Below are positions 48,450 to 60,534 of a DNA stretch of 64,000 nt, piece by piece; within the stretch, counting starts at the first letter, position 1, and every line of letters starts with the position of its first letter. A program made the position numbers and the translations under genes. This DNA is from Polytrichum commune (Eukaryota > Streptophyta > Polytrichopsida > Polytrichales > Polytrichaceae): positions 67,969,554 to 68,033,553 of the forward strand of contig OX485803.1 of assembly GCA_950295325.1 (NCBI GenBank), read 5' to 3'. The notes beneath the pieces were generated by a model. That model saw only the letters and a list, made by a program, of their open reading frames with translations, was not told where the DNA came from and ran no database searches.

Positions 48450-51400
48450 GTACTTATTCACAAATTTCCTTTCAGCTGTGGTGAGAAAACTGTTCATTAG
48501 CTGACTTTCTCCATACACATTTATTATGAAGGATGTCCTGGAACACGTACTCTTGTGTATTTTTGGGACCCAATTTGACCCATCAATAGCTATCATGAGC
48601 GGCTTGCTCATTCGGCACACTAGCATGAGCTTAAAGTGCCTCATTGTTCCCTGTAGCAGTACCATTTTTGTCATGGCTAAAAATCCCGACTAGGTCTTGT
48701 CTTGTGGGTAGTTACGTACGTACGCTCTTCTTTCACATTGAATATTAACTACACTAAGGGCCGGTTCACATGGGGTCACAAGTCCCACTCATATTAGCAA
48801 GTCCCAACATGAAGGCAAAGTCCCAACTGTTGAGTCTCAAGACACCATTAAAATATGGTTTATATTCATTAAATTCGGATCTTTATTATCTTCTGCAAAA
48901 AAAAACTCGTGAAGTTGTGTGTAGAGTTGGGTCCAGCTTTTCGCTCGACCCGACTCTTAATACAAGTCCCAAGCCTCACCTCCCAATGAATCGTCATTAT
49001 CAATCCACGTGAATTGTCTTGCATCACTAGGCCACAACTAAAGAGGACGTCACTTGCATGTCCTACACAACAAGTTGCAAATTCACTATGTTGTACATGG
49101 CAAATTAGTTTTAATGCAACAACTAAATCACATGTTTGGGGCCAGTTCACACTGGGTCCCAAGTCCTTAAATCCCAAGCCACTTGAGAAAATCTTGAGGC
49201 ACCAAAAATCTCAACTGTTGAGAGCATGGAAGTCGTGACTCACCACTTCACATAGCATCTCAAGCCTCAGGTGCCAAGTATGACATGGATGTCTACATGG
49301 CAACCAAAATTTGACAAAAATGTAAAGTTGTTTAAAATTGCCTAAGGTTGCCATGTCAACTCCCATTTACATTCAATTCTTGCGAGTAAGGTTCGGTGGA
49401 TGAGAATAGGGTTAGTGGATGAGTTTTGATTTGATGGTAATGTGACAACGCAATGTATGGATTTTAAAATAAATAAAAAATGTGTCATTTAAGTGCTACA
49501 CATATAGAATCGTGAAACTTTAAATTATACGTAGTAGATGGGGAGCTAGACAAACGCTTTGCACAAGGTTAGGAGGTGTAGAGTAATGAGAGGTTGAAAA
49601 CCTCCCGCAAGTCTATGCTTAGGTTGACTAATGCCCTACCCACACATTTTGACAAGGAGAATGGGCTCATATTCACGTTGGTGCATGAACATCGACAAAT
49701 TTTTCATCTTTGTTTCCTTTTGAAAGATCTATATGGTCCATTTTTATATAGTGTTTTTTACAATCATTTATAAAGTAAGTTTTGTTCTAAAAGAAATGAT
49801 TCCTTTACCCATGGGGCAGACATTCACCAAAGCCCAACAATATCAACGAACACATTTATATTATTTTGGATACGTGCACAACTAAGTTTTTTTTGTGAAG
49901 ATTCCTATCCCTACAAAGCTTTCATCTGTATTGTTAGATTGCTAACCTCTAAGAGTTAAGGATGTTGGGTTGAGTTTGTAGTTCCAACAATTGACAAGGA
50001 CACACATAAGTTTTCAGAACATGGGGCATGCACGAGTGAAGCTAGGACACGAGCATGAGCACGAGAAAGCCCCATCACCAACTTTTTCGAACCTGCCCAT
50101 GATTTTTGAACACCGAAATTTGCATGTATAACTATTTTTTGTTCAAGGTTGCTAAATTGTTTTTGGTGGGCATCTCTACCCTTGGACCCTTAGGCCCTTA
50201 TAATCGAGGGTCAAAACCCTATAACCCCTATAACCGAGGGGTGTGACATGAGCATGCTCATGTCAGAGCGCTTATGAAATAGCAGCCCCTGGGCCTGCAC
50301 ACACCTTGTTCAATTAGCAAAAGGCGAGCAAAAGGACCACACAACAATCGTGGATTCCTCTGAAGAGACTTCCATGTGAGTCTTGTTTCTAAGTTGGAGA
50401 CTACCGTTACACATTCGGCACTACAACATTCTAAACAATTAATCCTTATATACTGCTAATTGACATTATCTCAATGGCTTATCCTATATTATGTGTGATG
50501 TAGAATGCAAACGTCATTGGCCCTAGTATTCATGAGTTAATCTCCCAACTTACCTTTCCCTCTTTTACTTTTTACCCCCCAAATATTCTACTCTACCCTA
50601 AAAAAATGTTGATTTTCTTTAATGAGTTTCTGAAAAAGATTGAAAATGTTTTGGGCGATTTTGAGATGATTTTGCTTTGGCCTATAGGGCCGGTTAATTA
50701 GACAACGAACCATATGTTCCCGAAAAACTTACCTTGCTTTTGGAAAGCGTGCATTGGGTACAGTGAACTTATTTCAAAACATTCTTTGAGTCAAGGGACG
50801 TGGGGTACTGTTTGCTTGATTCAAACCCCCTAAATACAAATTTAGGACACCATGAGGTCCGCATATCTGAACACTAAACTGTTTGTCATTAATGCACTAC
50901 AAAAATCTGCAAATTATTGCAACTAAATTCATAAAGACGGTCATCAACAACTAGAGAATGAAGCTGTTCACGAGCAGACTCATTCCAAGCGCATTGATTA
51001 TACAAGTGCTTTCGATTCTTGGGGCCTTGTTTTCCGCTTGGCTAAAGTGCTACATGTGGTGCAGTGATTTTTGGTTCAAATTTTCAATATATATATAGCC
51101 ACCCTGGTGACAACTATGATATTGAAGCGATGAAGCCAAAAATGGATGACGTTACACATATTCATGCAGAAGTTAGCATGTTCATCCAACATCCGGGAAT
51201 TTCATCCGATGTTCTTTATTCTTGTAGTACGCCCTAAACTCCATAATATCAACCTCCATAATGTCACTCACTCTCGAATATTCCGAAACCCTAGGGAACA
51301 GATGTTTGTAGTTCAAATCTCACTCCTTATTGTCATATCTCTCTCCTTTCTATCACAAATTATGTCAATAAAGCAAATCATCAAAGAAATCAACCCACAC

Positions 51401-52845
51401 CCTCGCATTGCGCCATGTGTCAATATGTGGAGTGTCACCTTCTTATTCTTATTAGTATTCTACTTTTTATGCCACTTGTTGAATGTTGGTGCATGCATAT
51501 GCCACATCATCCAAGAAGACCAAGTGGAGTGGACCACACCACAACATTAAAATGTTGCACTTTGTGTTGTTCCATAGTGTCACATGCTACACTAAATCTA
51601 TAGTATCACGCATCCATGTTAACACTACGAAACTCCGTAATATGACATGCACTTTGGTTGCCATAGGTGTGATACTATGGAGTTTGGAGTGCAGTTTTAT
51701 TGCTATCAAATGAATGAAGAGAACATGGAGTTGAACTCTTTGAGTTGGCCCTCATTGATGTTATTGAGGTAAAGGGGGTCTAGTAAAAACTTGGATTCCT
51801 TAAATTTGTGGTTGGGTCATCTCAAGTGGGTCCCCCCAACCAATTTGGGGCCATTGCTGGTAATTTCGAGATCGTTTATTCAAAAAAAACCTACATGTTA
51901 AAATATAATTGATTGTGTTTTCACCTCGGGTAAATAGTGTAAGGGGCCCAACTAAAAGAGGTGGATATATAGCCTCCTCACACTTCCAAGCAATAGGAGG
52001 CTTGCTCTTGGAAAGCACTAAGCATGGCTAGAAACATGGTATGGTATATGAAATTGCATGGACGAATGATGACAAACAACTGTTTCATTCTCACTCGACT
52101 TTACACTAGACTTAATTTGAAGTCAATGGTTGAAGCTCAAGTACGATTCACATTCACAATCGAGAAAGTCCTTGAGGTGAAGGTAATCTTAGATATTTCC
52201 CGAAAACAATTTCAGTCTTTAGCAAGGAAAACCTCCTTGAGAGCATCAAATATGGATTTTGATGATTACACAAACAATCTAACAAGTTCCCTCGTCCAAT
52301 CTATGTCTCCAACTCCATAGGCCTCGATAGACAAACACCAACGAACAAGATAATGGCCTACCCGTCTCCCATCCATATTGCCCCAACCCATGGGAAATGA
52401 CTACATAGACAAAGTAAACGAATGAATGTAGATGGACTGATATGGATGACACTCTACCAACACATGACTCCTACACAATCGCCTTGTGTTGGTGAGAACA
52501 AATATGTAAAAATATAATAATGGTAGGTTTGCATATTTTCCAGTACCACATGTGAATTGCCCAAGATTTGCATGCTTGTAGCAAAAGGAGAATACCATTT
52601 CAAGTTCATCCCCTTTCCCTTTGGCCCTTTCAAATTCCTTGTCTTTCCCTTAAAGTAGATGGGTCTTAACCCCTAAATGCTCAAGCCTTCACATTCTATT
52701 TTCGGGCCTTTCTAGTACCAATGCTGAAAATTTATGTTATGTAGCAAAATAGATTAAAATCCAGCCATACAGATGTGAACTAAATCACCACATTTTTTTG
52801 TTGGAAACATTTGAAGTCAATTGGACCACATTTTCTATGTCAGAT
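48450..52845. other. Intergenic, dispersed repeat pieces only
   Basis: Two direct copies of a ggccggttcacatgggg/ggccagttcacactggg type end lie at about 48759 and 49138, probably Harbinger-like fragments. 50768-50945 is the inverted match of 60535-60725. The frames at 51146-51550 (134 aa, two hydrophobic stretches) and 52024-52320 (98 aa) match nothing I recognise and are not claimed as genes. Confidence 0.4.
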
Positions 52846-54178
52846 GAAGAAGAAGAAGAAGAAGAAAAAGAACTCCGGCCCCTTTTAGGAGCCGGAGTGA
52901 ATAGAGTGTCTGTTCGTAGGACACCCTAAGCCATACCCCAAGGTAATGGTGTTGGGTGTAATACTACTTCACCCTTTTCAGGGAGTAGACACTATGTTAG
53001 TAACTATGTTACCGGTTTAACCGGTGATATATGGGCTTTAGAGGTAAATATGTTGGGTCCTTAGGATTTAATTATAGTTTTGTAGATTGTTGATAGGTTG
53101 CTTATTCTCTATCCGTCTTTTGTGGATTAGTATTGAGTGTGCATATTGTATGGCGATTATGTTGATTTGTTGAAATGTGTGCCTAATTTGTGATGTAGGG
53201 AGTTTGAGTTGTGTTTCTAGTGCCTTCATCGAGGGGATGTGAGTAGTGGCTCTGGCGCCTGATGCTAGTACGATGAGTGGGGCTACCTTCCATCCTCTTG
53301 TAGTGAGGTTGTCAATAAGTGGTTGATATTTCATGGTTTTCCTTTCTAGTGTTTCAGCGGAGAACCTGTCATTACAATATGTGAATTCTATGTATTGTAT
53401 AGTGATTTCTCGTGTGGGTGCTTTTGGTGGCGGAGAGTTATATGGGTGACCGATGACACATAATATGTCGGGTTTGAGCCGAGCATTGCAATGACAACGT
53501 TGGGTGTCGCATGTGCATGGTAGTAGCCATGCGGGTACTGTGTTTTCTTGTGGGGAGTCGTTGTATATTCCTGCATTCATTAGTATATAATGTTTGGTAA
53601 GTTTATTTGAGATGAGAAGTTTACGGATTTCCCAGACAACTTTGTTATGTCTATTTGTGATTAGTGCGTGAATGTGTTGTTGTTTACATTTAAGGAGTAC
53701 ATGTAACCATGTATCTGCTTCTAATGAGTTACAAATTGGGCATGTGTGGGATGGGTATGCGGTTCTACCAAAGAAGAGTTGTTTCCTGGCATGTCCCATA
53801 TACTGTCCAGTTCTGAATTTTACTAGGCATGTTTTTTGTTTATCTGTGATAGCCGGGTTGTTCCAAAAGTCATTTGATAATGGTTTGTCTATGTCTTTGT
53901 TGTCAAGCCATTTATGTAATTGGTGTGTTTGGGATGCCATAATTGTTAGGTTGTGCTTTTTGTCGTATTCAAGGATGTATTTTCCGAGGTGTCGGATGGG
54001 GCCTTTATCTGGTGTGTCTTGCATTGAGTGCCACCAATTTTTTTGGAGATAATATGGAGTGGGGTGGGCATGTTCGTGTGTTGCTAGAGCATCTCTGTGT
54101 TCTAATGTACATCCCATTTTAGCTAGTTTATCAGCTTCTTCATTGCCACTTATGTTCGTGTGGGCTTTGACTTTATGA
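52846..54178 (-). pseudogene. LINE 3' half: end of RNase H and C-terminal region
   Basis: The best-preserved copy of this LINE family in the window. From 54178 on the minus strand it encodes KVKAHTNISGNEEADKLAK, the C-terminal end of RNase H with its conserved Asp. An uninterrupted region to 53068 follows. It contains a zinc-ribbon-like cluster (HTCPICNSLEADTWLHVLLKC, a zf-RVT-type pattern) and the blocks PCTCDTQRCHCN, EFTYCNDRFSAET and SGARATTHIPS. The 3' UTR ends in CCGGAGTTC plus (TTC)n (GAA on +, 52846-52868). The copy is 5'-truncated, so it lacks reverse transcriptase and endonuclease and cannot move alone. Confidence 0.85.
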
Positions 54179-54539
54179 AGACGTCAGATGACATATGAAC
54201 ATGGCCTTCATAAGGGGACCAACTTGAGAAAACTCTTATATTTTTAGTTTCATGACCATTTCAATCAAGCCACAAATTTGCCATAATATATTTTGTGGTT
54301 GACAAATGAGTTGCTCCCAAACACTTGGCTTTTTAAATAAAAATTAAATTAGATTAAATCCATCACCCTCAAAGTTGAAGGGTCACATCACTAGTACAAT
54401 ATGAGGGATTTGTGCAAGAAAATTGGCATGGGGGGGGGGCCAGACTGGCATAAATTTAGAGGACCAACATTCTAATAGCCAGTAGGGAGGGAGTTTTTTT
54501 AATTTTAATTGGGTGATTTTCATGTGGCGGGGGCTTGTG

Positions 54540-55345
54540 ATACTAATAGGTTTAGAGGTGTTTAATTGGTACCATGGCGGGATGTCAACAAACGATGGGT
54601 GGATATTGTTGCCTTCCCAATTAGGAAGGCGGTTGGATTTGCCATTGGTTTGTGGTTGTATTGTGCGGCGCTTTGGATGTCAAACCCTATACCAACCGCA
54701 AAGAGGTTTGTGATTTCTTCTGTCACAACAAGGTTTTGGTGTTGTTGCATAGTTGCATTCCAATGCATGTTCCCAAATTTGTTGAATTGTTGGCAAGGGT
54801 TCCAAGGATGTGTGTGCTTGCTCGGTCTCAAGGTCAAGAATGAACTCGATCATCGCTCAAGTATTTCGAAGCGTGTGGACAATTGCGGTGGGTGGAATGG
54901 ATATTGACATTAGACTTCTTAAGAATTTAAGGAGGTTCATTGAGGAGGAATATATGGCGGCGTTTGTGCTCCTTGTAGCATGGTGGGGCATTGACACACA
55001 AACATTTTCAAATGGTTGTCAAAGGGAATTTTAGTAGTTTATTGTTGTTGAACAAGAACGTCAAAGTTTGTTTGGAATGGGATGTGAGTCGTCTAATGCG
55101 TCATGTTGTCTTTTGCAAGAGGTTGAGATATGAGGGTTTGCACATGTTTCTAGATATGGCAAGGTATTGCATGAAAGATAATGGGGAGGGACATTATGAG
55201 TTTGTGCATCACAATGTTTCCGCAAACGACATGAGTGAAGGCAAATTGGAGTATGCAAAGTTCAAGAAGGTTGGTTTGAACAATCATGCGAGCCTTTCTC
55301 ATAGCAACATCAAAGGGCTCATCAACGGGTTTGTTCTCATATAAA
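54540..55345 (+). pseudogene. Candidate HUH-endonuclease (Rep-like) mobile element remnant
   Basis: Overlapping frames carry what look like the motifs of an HUH nicking enzyme, broken by frameshifts. In one frame (54991-55344) the motif THKHFQMVV sits in the HUH position. About 55 residues later, RYCMKDNGEGHYEF has the Tyr and Lys spacing of motif III. A hydrophobic WILTLD at about 54895, in a different frame, could be motif I, and LRRFIEEEYMAAF lies between. Such enzymes nick DNA in rolling-circle transposons (Helitrons, Replitrons) and in viral Rep proteins. I see no helicase and no element ends. The middle residue of the HUH motif is Lys rather than hydrophobic, so the copy is probably dead or the call is wrong. 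Confidence 0.4.
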
Positions 55346-56364
55346 AAACAAAAACCCATGTGTTACTCTCCTTGGCAATTTATTTAACATGTGCATGAGT
55401 GGTCAATCCTACCCGAATCCCACACGGGTTATTCCTATGAGATCCGCATGTATGAATATTAGGACGGCCACATCAATATGAAATAGTATGATGAATTCCC
55501 ATGATACGGAGATGGAATATATCTCAAATGTTTTCTTTAATATCATTTTCAAGGTGTCAAACACGAGGTGTTTCAAGTCACAACAAATAGCACTTGATCA
55601 TTGCGAGAAAGAAAGAGAAGTTGTTCGCATTTCTCCATGATAATTGTGGTGTCAATGTGGATACAAAGGCAAGGTATTTGGAAGAAAGGTGGTTGCACAA
55701 AGAAGAAGTTGAGGGTGTTGCTGAGGGTCATGCTACTAATGCAGGTTATGGAGTACATGTTGTCATAGTTGAAGTGTGAGGGGCCTCTAATCGTTGAGAA
55801 TGGGCAGTATGCTAACCACAATGGTGTTAGCCATAGCCATGGCTCAACTGAGGCATCTACCTCTGGCAGTGTACATAGTGCCTCCACTAGGCTTACATCA
55901 TGGGTCCCATTGTATGTGGCAATGACGAGCTTGAGGGACATTACTGCATATAATGTTTCTTAAGCCTTCTTTGTGTAAGTTATTGTGCATACATAAAAAA
56001 GGGCAACTATTGGAATGTCAACATGATTTTTTTTTAGGTGATTATTTTTCCAAGGTCCTTGGCATCCCCTACACCCCCCCCCCCTCTTATACTAATCTAA
56101 CTCCCAATAACCTCCAATAAACCAAAAAGAGCATGACTGATTTGAACGCTTGTTTCAACACAAAAGAGCCAAAATTGTTCATTTGACACATATAAAATTT
56201 GGTCCATGGCTCCTAAGGTGGTCCAAAAAGGATTTTTCAAACCATGTGCTAATGATAATGCCCCTTTTGACACAAACTTTTTCCTTTGAAATATACTAAT
56301 CTACCAACTAAAGTACCTCTCATCCATAGATATTATGAAAAAGCTTGAATAAAATCAATATCTA
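55346..56364. other. Intergenic, possible continuation of the 54.5 kb element
   Basis: Short plus-strand frames at 55594-55779 (EKLFAFLHDNCGVNV, then RYLEERWLHKEEVEG) may be further debris of the same element, but no family is recognised. A poly(C) run lies near 56075. Confidence 0.25.
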
Positions 56365-56705
56365 ATAATCCTTTGGTAAGATGAATCCACAAACGTGCAA
56401 ACTCGATTCATGATTCTAAAAGCCATATTCGCAATATTTTCTACCAATTTCATTAGAATCGTGAACCAAGTTCATTATATAGACAACCAATTTAGCTTGA
56501 ACTTTCAACCAATTTCACTACATGTTGTGAACAATTTAATGATATATATGGTCCCATATTCACAACTTCACAAAATCAATTTTATGAAGTACACAACTTT
56601 GTTTCAGAAAGAATGGTACATCGTGTATACGATTCTCCTAATCGCTCCCAAATACCAGCTCTACCAAAAAATTCAATTGACCTCTCTTATCCAACTTTGG
56701 TTAAA
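56365..56705. repeat. Dispersed repeat, empty-site copy of 34.06-34.83 kb
   Basis: It matches the reverse complement of the 34 kb repeat but lacks the 426-bp MITE. The sequence across the site reads 'tacatcgtgtatacgattctcc', so it shows the target before insertion apart from drift. Confidence 0.65.
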
Positions 56706-56745
56706 GTCTGCAATGATTTTTGTATGTTATCATTAATGTGACTTA

Positions 56746-58602
56746 ATAATGTTTGATGATGATTTTGGAGATCATTCCGTCGGACATAGCTTTTGATATA
56801 CCCAAATACCCATTTTGTAGCATTAAGAAATGCACTATATAATGACAAACGGAGGTAGATGTGTCCAACATCTTCAAAAGCTTGTTATATTTCACGAGAT
56901 TTGTGAAATGGGACATTGTCCACAAGGATGAACCTTTGTCTATCAAGCCTAGGAATGACCTTGGTGTGAATGAACTCTAAGAACTTGTATATATTGTAGG
57001 CACCAAGTGTGACATTGTGTGCAATGACTCCTTCAAGCAGGCCACAAATTTGACACCCTAGCCAAATTTCCAGGGGACACCCTGTCCCAAATTTTGGGTG
57101 TCCCAAGGACACCCTGCTCCAATTTTTGGGTGTCCTCATAAATTTCTCTTAAAATTGTTTTTTTGTCAAAATAGGTACAATTTTGAAAAATATATAACAT
57201 CATTTCAAAATTTCAATTAAAAATCAAAAAAATCACTACATATCATAACTTGTAATGCAAATCAAACCTACAAGCGGTGGCCTTTCATAGCACACCACTT
57301 TACCCATACTTGTTCAAAGTCAATGGCCTCTGTGGGGATTTTTGCCATTGCAACTCTCATTTGTGCTTCCAAAGTCTCTAATACCAAACTGCACCGTAAA
57401 GTATATTTAATATGATTTTGAGTAGAAAATCCTCTCTCACAAGAAGCTGTACTAGCAGGAATTACAAGAACAGCTTGCCACAACTTTGTCATATGAGGAT
57501 TTTTCTAGCAACTCTTCCAGCAAGAGCAAAGTTGAACTTAAGTATGTGAGTGAGTGTAGGAAGTTCTCCTACTGTTATGGGTTATGTTTTCCGGATACTT
57601 GAGCTGCACTTTATAGTACTCAAGTAATACATGTCATTTCAATTTCTAGTGTGTCAATTGACGTGTGATTTTTTTCTTCACAAGTCACAGTACGTGTCAA
57701 TTTCTAGAATGTGCGTGTCAATTGACGTGCATTTTTTTTTTGTGCAAGTTTTTGCGTGTCAAAAAAGAAAAACTTGCAAAAACTTTGTCAAACATATACG
57801 CTGATAGGCCCTACAAGTACAGGGGACACCCTGAATTTTTTTTGGGTGTAAAAAGGACACCCTTGTAGGATTTTTGGGTGTCCTCGGGGACACCCTATTT
57901 GAGATTTGGGTGTCCTAGGACACTCTAGGAAGCAAAATACACCCCCCAGGGTGTCAATTTTATGCCCTGCCTTCAAGACCAATTGCAACCACTGAAGATA
58001 AATTTTGACCCGTTTAAGTTGGACAAATTTGTTGATATCTTTGTCCTTGACAAGCTCTTCCAAATAGATATGTCAAAAGTTTATTAAAACCAACCTCATC
58101 CATGTATACATCATCAACTATATATTGCTACCAAGCTCAATTTTTTTTGACACCACTTTAAATGCTCTCTAAGGCAATCTATATTATTGTAATCATTTGC
58201 TTCACATAGCATGAACTTGAGGATAAATCCAACTTGATTTCGAATGGTTTTTGAAACAAAGTTGATAGATATAGGGCATGTGAATTGAAAAACTTCATGT
58301 AGTTGATGATAAAGAGATTCTACAATGATGTATGGATTTGTAGCAAGCCTCTCTACTAACCATTGGATGTACTCGTCTTCTAAAATTGGATAGTGAACAC
58401 CGACTCTATGCTCTGGCACTCGTTGACCACTTTCTTCAACTATTGTGCTTACAAAACTATCATGAGCAACGATAGTTTTGTAAGGACAATAGTAATGTTC
58501 ACTTATGCTAGCATAAGATAAGCCCTCATTAAAAGTAGAATGTATGATTTGTGAGCGAAGTGCATCATCTATGCAATTATATCTACGCGGGTGACTAGGC
58601 AT
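56746..58602 (-). pseudogene. Tc1/mariner-like transposase gene, disrupted
   Basis: The 5' part (58602 to 58114) encodes an N-terminal helix-turn-helix region (DDALRSQIIHSTFNEGLSYASISEHYY is its span; key part LSYASISEHY). After a frameshift, VYMDEVGFN at about 58090-58110 gives the first catalytic Asp. Past a hAT insertion (57038-57969) the gene resumes with LGAYNIYKFLEFI and ILVDNVPFHKS (about 56911-56930), the second Asp. The third acidic residue, expected near NP.E in this family, is not recognisable: the corresponding stretch near 56790 has FLNATKW, and the frame shifts again. Frameshifts, stops and the insertion make it inactive. Confidence 0.75.
57038..57969 (-). mobile_element. hAT element remnant with 8-bp target duplication
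   Basis: It is flanked by CCTTCAAG on both sides (57030-57037 and 57970-57977). The ends CAGGCCACAAATTTGACACCCT and, in reverse complement, CAGGGCATAAAATTGACACCC form imperfect terminal repeats. Many subterminal ggacaccc/gggtgtcc motifs lie within about 100-160 bases of each end, as is usual in hATs. The minus-strand frame 57268-57492 encodes a hAT dimerisation-domain segment (IPASTASCERGFSTQNHIK). The rest of the transposase is missing, so it is a deletion derivative inserted in the Tc1-like gene. Confidence 0.8.
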
Positions 58603-59081
58603 AGTTACTGAACATAACCACTATAGAAAAATAAATTCTAACCCAAACCAAACAAATAGCTAATTCTAACTTGTAACCAACACCAATTCTAACCCAAATC
58701 AACACAAAGCAATGTACATGAATTACTTCCAATTGCTTCCGATCAAGAAACAAATACATTATAGAAGAGTGAATTGCTCACAACCAAAACCCTAACCACA
58801 CATGGAACATACCCTTCAATATGAGGCAATATGAAAGAGAGCAAGTCTAGACAATTTGAGTATGCTTCAAAGAGTGATCAATAACAAGGTCATTAACATT
58901 CACAACAATAACATAATCACAAACAAACACAAGTGAGTATTGGAACTTGTGAAGAAAAATAATGCCAATAATTTGATGCAGTTCCATATAGGTGTAGTAG
59001 TAAGAAGGCAAAGCAAACTATCACTTACATTGAGTCATGTAAAAGAAGCCCTCTTAAAATATAACCTCTAGGCCTTGAGAC
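58603..59081. other. Intergenic flank of the Tc1-like pseudogene
   Basis: AT-rich, with repeated 'cta/tctaaccca' motifs near 58630-58700. No gene was recognised, and no terminal repeat of the Tc1-like element was identified. Confidence 0.3.
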
Positions 59082-59366
59082 CTCGGGGGGTTCACTCCCT
59101 CTTATATTTTGCATACACGTGCGTTCGGGACCTATTTATTGGGGGGGTTATTTACCTTGCATAAAAGATTATAAGGTGATGGTATTTTACATGTAAAAAG
59201 CCTGAAAATATTATATGTGATGGTATTTTACATGTAGACATGTTTCACTATTTTAAAATCCCCTATTTTACATGTACAGTTTTTACAAAATTTATCTACA
59301 ATGAATATATTGGACCTTTTTTTTATCGCACGTTGTTCTATGATTTTCGCCAGTGAACCCCCCGAG
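59082..59366. mobile_element. MITE, 285 bp, with 8-bp target duplication
   Basis: Perfect 15-bp terminal inverted repeats ctcggggggttcact and agtgaaccccccgag are flanked by CTTGAGAC at both ends (59074-59081 and 59367-59374). An 8-bp duplication fits hAT or P-like transposition. The interior has repeated 'atggtattttacatgta' and no frame. Confidence 0.85.
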
Positions 59367-59748
59367 CTTGAGACATGGAATCGTTATAAAACCTTGTAAG
59401 AGGAATCCACGCCTACTACAAAAATAGATAAAGGGGTTGTTGTTGTATGTGGGCACACAAAGTCGTTTCCAAATCAATTATTGCTAGACCTAGTACGAAA
59501 ACAATGTTTGGAGGCTCTCACCAACAATTAGATGTTGTGAAACGAGAGGGCGAGAAGTTGAGAATTTGCGAACAACATAGTGCAAAGATATTTATGAAAT
59601 TGGTTTGGAAGATTCATGAAGTTGTTAGAAGCAAAGGTCCACTATTATGAAATTGGTTGGTCCCTCAAGCATAGTGTGAAGCGAACTTGGACCGGCTCCG
59701 CCTTTTCCACCAATGAGAGTGCTTGAAGTGTACTGGTCACGGGTTCTC

Positions 59749-59884
59749 AGGGCCACTTCACACACAAGGTTGAAGGCCCACGACCATGGCAATGTAAGAG
59801 CTCTCATTGGCGGCCTTTGGATGAGAGTCAAGGGTCCTCACCATTTCAAGGTCACGGCTCTTGGCGCATGTGTGAAGTGGCCCT
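59749..59884. mobile_element. Harbinger-like MITE, short copy f
   Basis: Perfect 16-bp terminal inverted repeats agggccacttcacaca and tgtgtgaagtggccct enclose about 100 bases that combine the left and right arms of the larger family members (copies a, b and e). It looks like a deletion derivative. Just before it, 59660-59748 matches the right inner arm of copy e, so an older family member lies next to it. Confidence 0.75.
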
Positions 59885-59886
59885 TA

Positions 59887-60280
59887 GAGCATCCTCAGTC
59901 GGTCTAGGTAAAGCTCACTGCAAACCAAAACCTATCTTTTGACTGACCTAAAATTAGAAACTGAAATTACCATCATTAGAAGCACACCTAAATAAACGTG
60001 AGATATTTCTCAAGAAAAAAGAATTGTAAAAATTTGACGTAGGTGAAATCCCTCGTTGAAAACACCACATTTTCAAAATTTAGAGGGAGTGCACCAAATC
60101 TTGCTTAAAAATGGAAAGATCCTCCCACACTCCCTCCAAATTTTTGACATTTAGAGGGAGTGTGGGAGGATCTGTCCATTTTTAAGCAAGATTTGGTGCA
60201 CTCCCTCTAAATTTTGAGCATTTTAAGCAAGATAGGTCTTGGTTTGCAGTGAGCTTTACCTAGACCGACTGAGGATGCTC
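59887..60280. mobile_element. Harbinger-like MITE with near-perfect 63-bp internal hairpin
   Basis: Terminal inverted repeats of 51 bases (59887-59937 and 60230-60280, starting gagcatcctcagtcggtcta) differ at one position and are flanked by TTA (59884-59886 and 60281-60283). Termini of the GAGCATC type with a TTA duplication are known for PIF/Harbinger MITEs. Inside, 60074-60136 and 60154-60216 are inverted copies matching at 62 of 63 positions around a 17-base loop. Any read-through transcript would form a long double-stranded stem that Dicer-like enzymes could cut. Confidence 0.85.
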
Positions 60281-60534
60281 TTAGACATGGCAAATGATCT
60301 CTTGAATCTTCTTCTAACTTAAGCTGAAATAGTGACAAGGGTGGAACTGTTGGGCTCGTGGAGTCACAATTGTACCATTTTAGGGCCATTTGCTTTTGAG
60401 GTAAGAATATTATGTAGAGCCACTTATAGCAAGAGAAAAATTAGGCCCCAAGATTAATGAAGTACTTGTAAATTTAATGAGCTTGGAATAAGTCCGCTTG
60501 TGAACAGGTACATTCCGTGATTATTAATGACGAT

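Noticed and set aside
51146-51550. 134-aa ORF with two hydrophobic stretches
   Set aside because: AT-rich sequence readily yields hydrophobic frames; no motif, partner exon or promoter was recognised.
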